This document shows positions 17,923-26,393 of a stretch of DNA of 64,000 nucleotides, in pieces. The stretch's first letter is position 1; each line of letters starts with the position of its first letter. Below the pieces are notes generated by a model, which saw only the letters and a program-made list of their open reading frames with translations, did no database searches and had not been told where the DNA came from. The DNA comes from Thiobacillus denitrificans ATCC 25259 (GTDB lineage: Bacteria; Pseudomonadota; Gammaproteobacteria; Burkholderiales; Thiobacillaceae): the NCBI RefSeq assembly GCF_000012745.1, contig NC_007404.1, positions 310,001-374,000 of the forward strand, read 5' to 3'. The position numbers and the translations under genes are program-made.

Positions 17923-20900
17923 TCAGCCGCCGCTGTCGAGGAAGCTTTGCAGCCGTGCCCAGAGTTCGGCCTTGACGTCGGGATGCGCGTCCGACACGTC
18001 GTGCTGGCAGGCCGGGTCGCTCTCGACGTCAAAAAGCCGCAGCAGGCAGCCGTTTTCGAGCGGCTGATAGACGAGCTTCCAGCGCCCGCGCCTCAGCATC
18101 CTGTCCTTGGCCTGCAGCGTGATCGGCGCGTACTGGGTCTTGATCGCGAGCGTTCCGCTTTCGCGGTTGGGAACGCCCATGAGTTCGAGCACGTCGGGGT
18201 AGCGCAAATGCTGCTCGGGCAGGCCCGGCACGTCGGCGAGCCAGATGCCGGTTTCGTTGAAGGCGTCGAGATCGGGGCAGGGGCCCGCCGGCGCCAGACA
18301 GCCGACGAGTGACGCGCCGTCCATGCTCGCCGGCGCCGGCAGGCCGGCGAGTTCGAGCAGGGTCGGGGCGAGATCGATCGAGCGCACGACCTGGGCGACC
18401 GTGCCGCGCCCGGGCCGCCTCGGGTCGTGAATCACGAGCGGGATGCGCGGGCTGAAGTCGCCGACCGCGGAGTTGCCCTGGCCCCAGGTGTCGTGTTCGA
18501 AGAATTCCATGCCGTGGTCCGAATAGACGGCGACGATGGTGTCGTCGGCGAGTCCGCAGGCCTCGAGGTGGGCGAGCATCTTGCCGATCTCGGTGTCGAA
18601 GGCGGCGACGCAGCCGTCGTAGAGATCGATGATCTGGTCGAGGTCGAATTCCTCCTTGGGCGCGCCCTGCCGGCGGATGATCTCGAACGGATCGGTCAGC
18701 CGCGCCATCGCGAATTTCGACTCGCCGGCGTAGCCCGGGTCGGCGAAGCGGGTATACCACGGCCATTCGGATGCGAAAGGCGGATGCGTGGTCGAATAGA
18801 AGACGTTGAGCAGGAAGGGCGCGTCGCTTTCGGCTAGACGCGAGACGAGCCGCCGCGCCCGGCTTCCCAGCGGCCCGGTGAGCGGGACGCCGCCGAGATA
18901 ATAGAGTTCGGGCAGGAGCAGCCGGCCGAGCCGGTTGTGGGTGAACAGCGAAACGAAGAGCCGCAGGTCCTTGGGGCCCTGTCGGATCAGATATTTCAGG
19001 TTCCACTGGTCTTCGGGCAAATCGGTGTAGTCGAAGCCGAAGGAAAACTTGCCCATGTCGGCCCCGCACCAGTCCGAGATCGCCGCGCTGCGGTAGCCGG
19101 CCTGCTTGAGCAGCACAGGCAGTGCGTCGACCTTCAGACGCGTGCTCTCGTCGTCGACGAAATTGTCGCGGATGCCGTGGGTGTGCGGCCAGGTCCCGGT
19201 CAGCATCGAGATCAGGCTCGGTGCGGTGCGGGCGCAGGGCACATAGCAGTTGGCGAAGAGCGCGCTCGTTGAGGCCAGGCGGTCGAGGTTCGGCGTCAGC
19301 GCGCGACGATAGCCGAGCGCGCCGAGCCGGTCGGCGCGTAGAGTGTCCGAGCCGATCATCAGGATGTTGGGCGGCCGGCCCGGCCCGCGAGGCGGCCGCC
19401 TGCGCGACGGCCCGGCCGGCGGCTCCCAGGCCGCCCAGGCGATCGTTCCCAGATAGAGCAGCATGCTTCCCCACAGGGCCACGAGGTCGTCGAGGCGCAT
19501 CGCGCGCGCGAGTTGCACCGACGCGACCGCCAGCAGGAGCACGAGCGCGCCGCCGCCGATATATTCGGCGGCGCGGATGCGTTGTGGCGTCGCCACCCGC
19601 CACAGGCCATAGAGCCGGCTCACGCGGTAATGCATCGACGCCACGAGGAGGCCAGGATTGAACCGCAGCTTGCGCACGAACTGCAGCGCGAAGCCGGCGA
19701 GCAGGCCGAGCAGGGCGGCGACGGTCGCGAGCGCGCTCGACCAGGTCGTGCTCAGCGCGCTCGCGAGCATGAAGTACACGAGCACGCCGCCGCCGGCGGT
19801 GAACAGCATCACGGCGAAGGCCCAGGCCGACAGCCGGGCGAGCGCGAACAGCGTGTAGCGCCGGTAGTGGGTGAGGATTTCCTCGCGGATGCGCGGACCG
19901 GTCTGCGAGAAGTCGAGCAGCGACTTGGCGAGGAGCGCGGCCGTCCCCGCACCGGCGACGGCGATCGCCGGGACGAGGCCGGCCCAGCGTGCGTCGCCCG
20001 CGGCCAACCACGCGACCAGCCCCGCCGCGACGGCGACGAGGCCGAGCGCTTCGACCTGCAAGCCGCCGCGGTCCTGCGGCAAGGCGAGGCGCTTGCGCCG
20101 ATGGCCCGATTCCCGGTGTCCGCGGATTTCGCCGAGTGCGGCGGCCGTCCGCACCCAGTAGAAGCGACGCTGCGCCCAGGTCCGGCTGAACACGCCGTGA
20201 AAGGCGTATTCGCCGAGCTTGCGCCACATGTAAAGCGGAACCGAGCCGCCGCCCTGGATGCGCGCGCTCGAGCGCGTGCGCTGATAGCTTTTCTTGAGCA
20301 GGTAGCGCAGGCGCAGCCGCTCGGTGTCGACGTAGTGGTATTGCACGATCGCCGGCGCGTACTGGCAGCGCGCGCCGCGCGCGAGGACGCGCAGCACGTA
20401 TTCGCTGTCCTCGCCGCCGCCGAGATCGTGCCCGCGCGGCCCGAGCTCGGTCGAGAACGCGCCGCCGAGGTCGAACACGGCTCGACGCAGCGTCAGGTTG
20501 CCGCCGCCCGGTATCGGTCCGCGCTCGGCGGTGATCGCCGCGGGTTCATCACCTTGGTCGTAACGCGGCACCGGCAGCGGATAGATCCGGTACGGTCCCT
20601 CGTCGTGCACCCACGCGGGCTCGCTGCCGTCCCAGTCGGGCAGGATGCGGCCGCAATACAGCCCGGCTTCGGGCCAGCGCCGCGACGCCTGTTCGATCGC
20701 CACCAGAAAGGCCTCGTCGACGCGATGGTCGTCGTCGACGAAGGTCGTGAGCTCGGTTTCGATCAGCGGAAGCGCCGTGTTCAAGGCGTGGGATTTGCCG
20801 GGGGTGGCGACTTCGACGACGTCGAGCGGCAGCAGATTCTCCCGGGCCTGCACGGCCTGGTAGCGCTGCATGCGCGCGACCGTGTCGTCGCTGCAGGCGT

Positions 20901-21021
20901 TCGCCGCCACGAGGATGCGCACCGGCATCTCGGGCCGTTGCGCACGGTTCAGCGAGGCGAGCGTGCGCTCGAGCAGATCGGCGCGGTTGTGCGTGCAGAT
21001 CAGAACCGTGAGCGCGCTCAC
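17923..21021 (-). CDS. GT2 glycosyltransferase fused to membrane region and sulfatase-superfamily domain
   Basis: A 1032-residue three-part protein. The start is GTG at 21021, which overlaps the upstream stop as GTGA; a TTG nine codons earlier lies inside that gene. Part 1 (about 1-300) is a GT2 domain (LICTHNRADLLERTL, VDDDHRVDEAF, GGGEDSEYV). Part 2 (about 320-530) has several hydrophobic helices. Part 3 (about 548-1030) is an alkaline-phosphatase/sulfatase domain with metal motifs IGSDTLRAD near 552 and YSDHGMEFF near 833. In the position of the formylglycine Cys/Ser it has Thr (RTAPSLISMLTG), as in phospho-group transferases and Thr-type sulfatase relatives. It may couple sugar addition to transfer or removal of a phospho- or sulfo-group. 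This architecture is unusual. Confidence 0.85.
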   Translation of the reverse strand: MSALTVLICTHNRADLLERTLASLNRAQRPEMPVRILVAANACSDDTVARMQRYQAVQARENLLPLDVVEVATPGKSHALNTALPLIETELTTFVDDDHRVDEAFLVAIEQASRRWPEAGLYCGRILPDWDGSEPAWVHDEGPYRIYPLPVPRYDQGDEPAAITAERGPIPGGGNLTLRRAVFDLGGAFSTELGPRGHDLGGGEDSEYVLRVLARGARCQYAPAIVQYHYVDTERLRLRYLLKKSYQRTRSSARIQGGGSVPLYMWRKLGEYAFHGVFSRTWAQRRFYWVRTAAALGEIRGHRESGHRRKRLALPQDRGGLQVEALGLVAVAAGLVAWLAAGDARWAGLVPAIAVAGAGTAALLAKSLLDFSQTGPRIREEILTHYRRYTLFALARLSAWAFAVMLFTAGGGVLVYFMLASALSTTWSSALATVAALLGLLAGFALQFVRKLRFNPGLLVASMHYRVSRLYGLWRVATPQRIRAAEYIGGGALVLLLAVASVQLARAMRLDDLVALWGSMLLYLGTIAWAAWEPPAGPSRRRPPRGPGRPPNILMIGSDTLRADRLGALGYRRALTPNLDRLASTSALFANCYVPCARTAPSLISMLTGTWPHTHGIRDNFVDDESTRLKVDALPVLLKQAGYRSAAISDWCGADMGKFSFGFDYTDLPEDQWNLKYLIRQGPKDLRLFVSLFTHNRLGRLLLPELYYLGGVPLTGPLGSRARRLVSRLAESDAPFLLNVFYSTTHPPFASEWPWYTRFADPGYAGESKFAMARLTDPFEIIRRQGAPKEEFDLDQIIDLYDGCVAAFDTEIGKMLAHLEACGLADDTIVAVYSDHGMEFFEHDTWGQGNSAVGDFSPRIPLVIHDPRRPGRGTVAQVVRSIDLAPTLLELAGLPAPASMDGASLVGCLAPAGPCPDLDAFNETGIWLADVPGLPEQHLRYPDVLELMGVPNRESGTLAIKTQYAPITLQAKDRMLRRGRWKLVYQPLENGCLLRLFDVESDPACQHDVSDAHPDVKAELWARLQSFLDSGG

Positions 21022-21983
21022 GCTGCTTTGGGTTTCCGGTGCTGCCAATAGCGTGCGAGCGTTTGGTTGTGCAGACGGTACGCGGCCTTCTCGACGAGCC
21101 GCGGCGGCCGTGCCGGCGTCAAAAGCTCATAGCCGAGTTCGCGTAGCGTATTCCCGGCGACGCTCTCGAACGCGCGGATCTGCGCGCGAGTCATTTCGAC
21201 GCGCCATTTTCCGGCGTTGTCCGCGCGCAGCGGCTTGTGCACGAGCGGCGTCTTGCCGGGATCGTCGACGGGCTCCACTTCGAACATCTCCGGCGAATAG
21301 TCCTCCCCGAGGAAGGCGCACAGGGTCCGCATGGTTTCCTCGGGCTGCGCGAGCAGGTCTTCGTAGCGCAGTTCGAGATATTGGTCCGGCGGCAAGCCGC
21401 GGGCCTGGATGCGGCCTTTCTCGATGTAGCTTTCCCAGTATTCGGCGGCGAAATAAGCGTTGTAGACGCCGAAGTCATGACGTCGTCCGAACAGCGACAG
21501 CGCGACGTCGCGGCCGTCGCGTATCAGGTGCACGAAGCGCGCGTTCGGAAACCATTCGAGCAGTTTCTGCATGTGCATGACGTAGTAGGGCGTCTTGTCG
21601 CCCCAGCGCGCCTTGCCCTCGCCGCGCGCATTCTTCTCGAAGAGGCCGCCGACGATCGCCGGCATCGTGTGCCGGCCCTGTGCGTGAAGCTCCTCGGCGA
21701 GGCTCGCGGCGTCGAAGCGCATGCCGTGCAGGTCCGTCTCGAGAAAATCGCGGCTCTGCGCGTGCATCGCGTCGAGCACGGCGCGTATGTTTTCGATGCG
21801 GGACAGGTCGCCGAACTGCGCCCGGTTGCGGTAAAGCGGAATGAAAAAATGCGATTCGCCAGTCGGCAGCGAGATGCGTGGCAGGTTGCGCAGCCGGTAT
21901 TGCAGCATCGTCGTGCCCGAGCGCGGCGCGCCGACGATGAAGACGGGGCCGTCGTTGTCCGACGTTAGGGGCGTGGTATTCAT
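21018..21983 (-). CDS. Sulfotransferase family protein (PAPS-dependent)
   Basis: A 321-residue sulfotransferase. The start is the ATG in the ATGA overlap with the upstream GT2 gene, giving MNTTPLTSDNDGPVFIVG. The 5'-phosphosulfate loop VGAPRSGTTMLQYRL is at residues 17-31 and the 3'-phosphate site LIRDGRDVALSLFGRR is near 153. YLELRYEDLLAQPEETM near 200 is the family's conserved downstream block. It probably sulfates a sugar of the exopolysaccharide or its precursor using PAPS. It is translationally coupled on both sides (ATGA upstream, GTGA downstream) to a GT2 gene and the GT2-sulfatase fusion, which places sulfation enzymes and a sulfatase-like domain in one operon. Confidence 0.88.
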   Translation of the reverse strand: MNTTPLTSDNDGPVFIVGAPRSGTTMLQYRLRNLPRISLPTGESHFFIPLYRNRAQFGDLSRIENIRAVLDAMHAQSRDFLETDLHGMRFDAASLAEELHAQGRHTMPAIVGGLFEKNARGEGKARWGDKTPYYVMHMQKLLEWFPNARFVHLIRDGRDVALSLFGRRHDFGVYNAYFAAEYWESYIEKGRIQARGLPPDQYLELRYEDLLAQPEETMRTLCAFLGEDYSPEMFEVEPVDDPGKTPLVHKPLRADNAGKWRVEMTRAQIRAFESVAGNTLRELGYELLTPARPPRLVEKAAYRLHNQTLARYWQHRKPKAA

Positions 21984-22909
21984 GAGGGCTCGGTGCGGCG
22001 CTGGTAGCCGACGATCAGGCCGAAGGCGTGCGACGCGTTCATCGCCTGCCGGACCGGGTTGGGGGCGCCCGGCAACAGGTGCCAGAGCGTTTTGAGGCAA
22101 TGGCTGACGAACTGGCCGAGCAGAAAAGGCGGCACGCCAAGCACGGTGCGCGGAAAATCCGGCAGGCGGAACTGGCCGTGGCGCAGGCCCGCGCGGTAAT
22201 GCAGCTTCACGAAATAACGGCGCTTGAGCTTCCACGGGTCGACCGCGTGCCATACCGCCATGTCCGGGCGGTAGCGGATTTTTGCGCTGAGGGCGAGCAG
22301 CGCGCGCAGCATCATCGCGTCTTCGCCGCCGCCGACGTCGGTGCCTTCGCGGTTGTAGCGCGGGTCGAAGTTGAGCTCGGGGTGGGCGCGAAAGAACGCC
22401 ATCGCGTATGCGATGTTGCCGCTCCACAGCGGCGTCGCGCTGTCGGTGACCCAGAAGTCGGCCGGGCCATGGTCGAGGCGGCCGAGAAACCCCGCGACCT
22501 CGTCGTCGAGCCAGGGCGGACGCCGGTGGGGACTGAAGTCGATGTCGATGCGCCCGCCGACGCAGTGCGCGCCTTCGTCGACGATCGCCGCGCACGCCGC
22601 GGCGAGAAAGCCGGGCTGGGGCAGTTCGTCGTCGTCGATGAAAACCAGGATGTCGCGCTCGCGTGTTTCGGCAAGCGCGCGGTTGCGCGCCGGGACGATG
22701 CCGGGCGCGGTTTCGGTGACGACGTGGAGCGGGGCACCCGGGGCCGCACGCAGGCGCTCTAGGACGGCGAGCGTGTCGTCGGGGCTGTTGTTGTTGACGG
22801 CGAGGATTTCGAAAGGCAGCGGGCAGGTCTGCGAACGCAGCGCCGCGACCAGTTTTTCGAGGCGCTCGGGTCGGCGGTAGGTGCAGAAGGCGACGGTGAC
22901 GGCGAACAT
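21980..22909 (-). CDS. Glycosyltransferase family 2
   Basis: GT-A glycosyltransferase of 309 residues. I chose ATG at 22909 (MFAVTVAFCTYRRPERLEKL) because the 32 codons upstream form a strong hairpin sequence rather than a domain. Features are AVNNNSPDDTLAVLE near residue 34, the DxD-like FIDDDELPQPGFL near 88 and a GGGEDAMMLRALL segment near 198 (catalytic ED). The C-terminal portion has a hydrophobic LGVPPFLLGQFVSH stretch, which may contact the membrane. It overlaps the downstream sulfotransferase by ATGA. Confidence 0.85.
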   Translation of the reverse strand: MFAVTVAFCTYRRPERLEKLVAALRSQTCPLPFEILAVNNNSPDDTLAVLERLRAAPGAPLHVVTETAPGIVPARNRALAETRERDILVFIDDDELPQPGFLAAACAAIVDEGAHCVGGRIDIDFSPHRRPPWLDDEVAGFLGRLDHGPADFWVTDSATPLWSGNIAYAMAFFRAHPELNFDPRYNREGTDVGGGEDAMMLRALLALSAKIRYRPDMAVWHAVDPWKLKRRYFVKLHYRAGLRHGQFRLPDFPRTVLGVPPFLLGQFVSHCLKTLWHLLPGAPNPVRQAMNASHAFGLIVGYQRRTEPS

Positions 22910-22938
22910 GTTCAGGCCTGCGGCAGGGCGACGCCCGG

Positions 22939-23002
22939 CGGCGCAGCCTCCGCCGCGCGCTCGGCTTCGCGCGAAGCCCGGCGCCCGGCGGAGGCTGCGC
23001 CG
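22939..23002. repeat. Nested inverted repeat (long hairpin) between glycosyltransferase genes
   Basis: Two perfect 17-base arms, 22939-22955 and 22986-23002, are exact reverse complements. Inside their 30-base spacer sits another perfect palindrome, 22963-22978 (GGCTTCGCGCGAAGCC). Together they could form a cruciform or a very stable RNA stem in the 126-base gap between two minus-strand GT2 genes. There is no U-run, so it is not a standard intrinsic terminator. It could be a REP-like element, a processing site or an attenuator inside the operon. Confidence 0.8.
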
Positions 23003-23035
23003 CACGTAGGCGAGGCAGCGGTCATCGGCGTGCGC

Positions 23036-23992
23036 TCAGGATTGTTCATCGGATGTCCGGGCATGGCGTTCGCGCGTGTCGATCAGCCGGCGATGCCACG
23101 ACTCGGGCAGCCAGGCGGGCAGCATGTATTTCCAGTCCGAGAGTGTGCCATAGCCGAGCCGCATCACTGCGCGGAAGATCGTGCGCGCCGCGGGCAGGTC
23201 GCGCCGCCAGTAGCAGGCGTAGCCGCGCCTGAGGAGTTCGCCGGCGGTCAGCGTGCGCACGCGTGTGTGTCCGAGTTCAGCGGCGAGCGCGGGATGGCTC
23301 TCTAGATACGCACGCTGGGCGTCGAGGTGGTGCAGTGCAGCGCGCACCGGGTCGTCCGAGGCCTGGCCTGCGCCGTGGAAATGATAGAAAGCCAGCACGC
23401 GCGGCACGCGGACGATGGCGCCGCTCAGCGCAACGCGCAGCCACAGCGCGTAGTCCTCGGCATTCGTGAGCCGGGGATCGAATCCGTCGGCGGCCGTCAC
23501 CGCGTCGCGCCTAACGAGCGCAGCATGGATCGGCCAGCGGCAGCCGGCAAAGAGTGTTTCGGCCTTGTCGGGATTCTCGTAATCGGGCGGCACGAAGGGC
23601 GCGCCGGCCTTGTCGCCGCGGCCGACGTTCTGCCAGCCGCAGTAGGCGAGCACGGCATCGGGTCGCGCCTGCAGCGCGTTGACCATGGCGTCTAGAAAAT
23701 CCGGCGCCCAGGTGTCGTCGGCGTCGAGGAAGGCGACGTGGCGGCCCCGTGCCGCGGCCAGCCCCGCGTTGCGCGCCGCACTGACCCCGCCGTTCGGCTG
23801 GCTCAGGACGCGGATACGCGGGTCGCGCTGGGCCTGCAGCCAGGCCAGCGTGGCGTCGCGCGAGCCATCGTCGACGGCGACGAGTTCCCAGTCCGCGAAG
23901 GTCTGCGCGAGTACGCTGCCTACGCTTGCCGGCAAATGCGCCGCGGCGTCGTAGCACGGCATGACGATCGAGACGAGCGGCTTGGCGGCCAC
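23036..23992 (-). CDS. Glycosyltransferase family 2
   Basis: GT-A glycosyltransferase of 318 residues starting at GTG 23992 (MAAKPLVSIVMPCYDAAAHL). Donor-site VAVDDGSRDATLAWL lies near residue 38, and the metal-binding LDADDTWAPDFL (DxD) near 93. The NAEDYALWLR segment near 178 carries the catalytic Asp expected of GT2 enzymes. It follows the deacetylase gene by one base, so it is probably translated by coupling. A long gap with a hairpin separates it from the next gene in the operon, which may reduce downstream expression. Confidence 0.87.
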   Translation of the reverse strand: MAAKPLVSIVMPCYDAAAHLPASVGSVLAQTFADWELVAVDDGSRDATLAWLQAQRDPRIRVLSQPNGGVSAARNAGLAAARGRHVAFLDADDTWAPDFLDAMVNALQARPDAVLAYCGWQNVGRGDKAGAPFVPPDYENPDKAETLFAGCRWPIHAALVRRDAVTAADGFDPRLTNAEDYALWLRVALSGAIVRVPRVLAFYHFHGAGQASDDPVRAALHHLDAQRAYLESHPALAAELGHTRVRTLTAGELLRRGYACYWRRDLPAARTIFRAVMRLGYGTLSDWKYMLPAWLPESWHRRLIDTRERHARTSDEQS

Positions 23993-23993
23993 C

Positions 23994-24791
23994 TCAGACG
24001 CCCCTCAGACGGCGCAGCGCGTAGCGTGCGAGGTCGGGCCAGCCGACGTCGTGGCTCGCGAAATAGAGCTTGCGCGCGAAGCGGCCGACGGTGTCGGTGT
24101 TGAATACGGTCAGGCGCCGCAACCGATGGGGCGCGTTGTCGCGCAAGGCCCAGCCGGTCCGCGTCGTGCATGCGGCGGTGTAGCCGGCCGCTTCGACGGC
24201 GTCGGCGCAGCGTGCGTCCCAGGCGCCGTAGGGGTAGGCGAAACTGCCGACACGTTCGCCCAACAGATCTTCGAGCGCGCGCTTCGAGTCCGCCAGTTCG
24301 TGCGTCAGGCTGACATCGTCGAGATCGGTCAAGCGGCTGTGGTTGACCGTGTGTGACCCGATTTCCATGCCCTCGGCGCGCATCTCGCGCAGTTCGTCGC
24401 CGTTGAGCAGGCGCGCCGCGGGCCGTCCGTCGTCGCGCCAGGCGGGCGTCGTGCCGACCGAGCCCGAGACGATGAAAAAGCTGGCGCGCATGCCGCGTTT
24501 CTTGAGTTCTTCGCAGGCCCCGAGGTTGTCGACATAGCCGTCGTCGAAGGTGATGACCGCGGTGCGCCCGGGCCGACTGGGCGGCGAGGCGACGAGTTCG
24601 CCCATGGTCGGTGTGGCGTAGCCCTCGGCCGCGAGAAAATCGAGCTGTTCGCAGAACCGACGCATCGAGACGGCCCAGGGCCACGCCGGCGTGCCCTTGC
24701 CGGGCGCGACCGCGTGATACATGAGCATGACAGGGCCGTGCTGGCCGGCCTGGTCGTGAAGTGCGCGCGAGACGGGGTCGATCCAGCTCAT
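23994..24791 (-). CDS. Polysaccharide deacetylase (NodB domain)
   Basis: A 265-residue carbohydrate esterase family 4 protein that removes N- or O-acetyl groups from glycans. The start is the ATG in the ATGA overlap with the flippase gene (MSWIDPVSRALHDQ). The metal and catalytic motifs are present: TFDDGYVDNLGAC near residue 78 (motif 1, Asp pair), GSHTVNHSRLTDL near 144 (motif 2, H-x3-H) and FAYPYGAWD near 184 (motif 3). No signal peptide is obvious, so it may act on cytoplasmic-side lipid-linked precursor or be exported in an unknown way. It is not of the longer PEP-CTERM-locus deacetylase type with a C-terminal DUF3473 region. Confidence 0.9.
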   Translation of the reverse strand: MSWIDPVSRALHDQAGQHGPVMLMYHAVAPGKGTPAWPWAVSMRRFCEQLDFLAAEGYATPTMGELVASPPSRPGRTAVITFDDGYVDNLGACEELKKRGMRASFFIVSGSVGTTPAWRDDGRPAARLLNGDELREMRAEGMEIGSHTVNHSRLTDLDDVSLTHELADSKRALEDLLGERVGSFAYPYGAWDARCADAVEAAGYTAACTTRTGWALRDNAPHRLRRLTVFNTDTVGRFARKLYFASHDVGWPDLARYALRRLRGV

Positions 24792-26254
24792 GCGGCGGCG
24801 CGGCACAGTTTGAGTTTGCTTTTCCAGCGGCTCGTCTCTGTGGCGAGCGCCGGAATCGGCAGGTAGAGGAAGGAGACCGCGTAGACCGACCCGCCGACGC
24901 CGGCCATGACCAGCACGTAGAGCGGGTCGGACGTCTTCAAGCCCGGCGGAATGGTTTGCTCGGCCAGCCACAGCGCGCCGAGCAGGATCGCGTTGAGCAG
25001 CGCGGCCGGCATGAAGGCGCGCGCGAGGTCGGCCCAGCGCGCCTCGAGCGCGCGCTTGGCGAGCCAGAACATGTGGACGCTCATATAGAGCAGCGCGAGA
25101 GCGAGGCCGGCGGCGACGCCGTTCATGCCGTAGGGCAGACCGGCGACGATGGCGACTGCCGCGACCGCGACCATGATCGTCTGCGCGACGAGTTCCTTGT
25201 CGAGCCAGCTGCGCGCCGCGAGAACGGCGCCCGACAGGTTCTCGATCATCATCAGCGGCGCCGCGAGGCTCAGGATCATCAGGGGCGCGGCGGAATCGCG
25301 CCAGCGCTCGCCGAAGAGCGTGACGACGAGCGGCTCGGCGAGCCACAGGAAGCCGACATAGAACGGCAACGCGTAGACGGCGACGAGCGTGAGGCTGCGG
25401 AAAAACAGGTAACGCGAGCGGTCGAGGTTGTCCTGTTCCTTGGCGAGCGCACGGAACAGCACTTCGTACACCGAACCGGTGATGAACCCATGCGGCCGGG
25501 CCGCCAAGCTCTCGGCCTTGTTGAACAGGCCGACGCCGGCCGGCCCGAGGCTGCGCGAGAGAATGAAGGTGGGGAGCTGGCTGCGCACGTAGTGCACGAC
25601 GTTGTTGCTCGACGCCAGCAGGCCATATCGCATCAATTCGCCGGCGCGGGCGAAATCGAAGCACCAGCCGGGCCGCCAGCGTGCGTACCAGGCGAATTGC
25701 AGCGCGCCGGCGAGCGCGCTGAAGAGGCCGGCGAGGATCAGACTCCACGGGCCCTGGCCGAGCCACGCCAGACTCAGCGCGACCGCGTTGTAGACGACGA
25801 GGTTGCTGAGCTGGACCGCGGTCTTCGCCTTGAAGCGCATGTCGCGGTGCAGCATATTGCTCGGCACGTTGAAGAAGGGACGGATCAGGAAGGAGAGCGC
25901 CGCGACGCGCAGCAGGTCGGCGTAGAGCGGGTTGTCGTACCAACGGCCGAAGGCCGGCGCGAGCGCGAAAAAGAACGCGACGATGACAAGGCCGATCAGC
26001 ATCTGCAGCGTGAAGAGCAGGTCGAAGTCGCGTTTGCCGGCGTCCTTGGCGCGCACGATCGCCTGTCCCATGCCGCCGCCGGCGACGAAGCCGGCAAGAC
26101 TGGTGAAAATCAGGATCGTCGCGACCATGCCGAATTCGGCCGGCATCAACAGGCGCGCGAGGACCAGACCCAGCGCGAAATTGATGAGCTGGCTGCCGGT
26201 GTTGCCGATGAACACCCATTTGGCGCCGTGGCGGATACTGTCTCCGAGGCTCAT
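24788..26254 (-). CDS. Wzx-type polysaccharide flippase (MOP superfamily)
   Basis: Polytopic membrane protein of 488 residues with 12-14 hydrophobic helices. It begins SIRHGAKWVFIGNTGSQLINF, the typical N-terminus of the lipopolysaccharide biosynthesis/WzxC-like flippases, followed by LARLLMPAEFGMVA near residue 33. It is predicted to move undecaprenyl-linked repeat units across the inner membrane for the O-ligase/polymerase step. A 139-base gap upstream (26255-26393) holds a GC-rich inverted repeat and an AT-rich AATAAT stretch but no gene. The stop overlaps the deacetylase start by ATGA. Confidence 0.9.
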   Translation of the reverse strand: MSLGDSIRHGAKWVFIGNTGSQLINFALGLVLARLLMPAEFGMVATILIFTSLAGFVAGGGMGQAIVRAKDAGKRDFDLLFTLQMLIGLVIVAFFFALAPAFGRWYDNPLYADLLRVAALSFLIRPFFNVPSNMLHRDMRFKAKTAVQLSNLVVYNAVALSLAWLGQGPWSLILAGLFSALAGALQFAWYARWRPGWCFDFARAGELMRYGLLASSNNVVHYVRSQLPTFILSRSLGPAGVGLFNKAESLAARPHGFITGSVYEVLFRALAKEQDNLDRSRYLFFRSLTLVAVYALPFYVGFLWLAEPLVVTLFGERWRDSAAPLMILSLAAPLMMIENLSGAVLAARSWLDKELVAQTIMVAVAAVAIVAGLPYGMNGVAAGLALALLYMSVHMFWLAKRALEARWADLARAFMPAALLNAILLGALWLAEQTIPPGLKTSDPLYVLVMAGVGGSVYAVSFLYLPIPALATETSRWKSKLKLCRAAA

Positions 26255-26393
26255 CGCGCCGCATCCATGGGTTCGGTTCGGCCGGATCGCCGAAGGCTCG
26301 CGGTTCCGGGGTCGAATACGTCGATTATTGTTCTCATGTCTCGATGCGCGGCGACACGCGCCGCAATGCAGGGCTTGGCGACTTTAGCAAAGC

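Noticed and set aside
17923-21021. Classical arylsulfatase with formylglycine
   Set aside because: The C/S-x-P/A-x-R motif is absent; Thr occupies the nucleophile position, so a formylglycine enzyme is unlikely.
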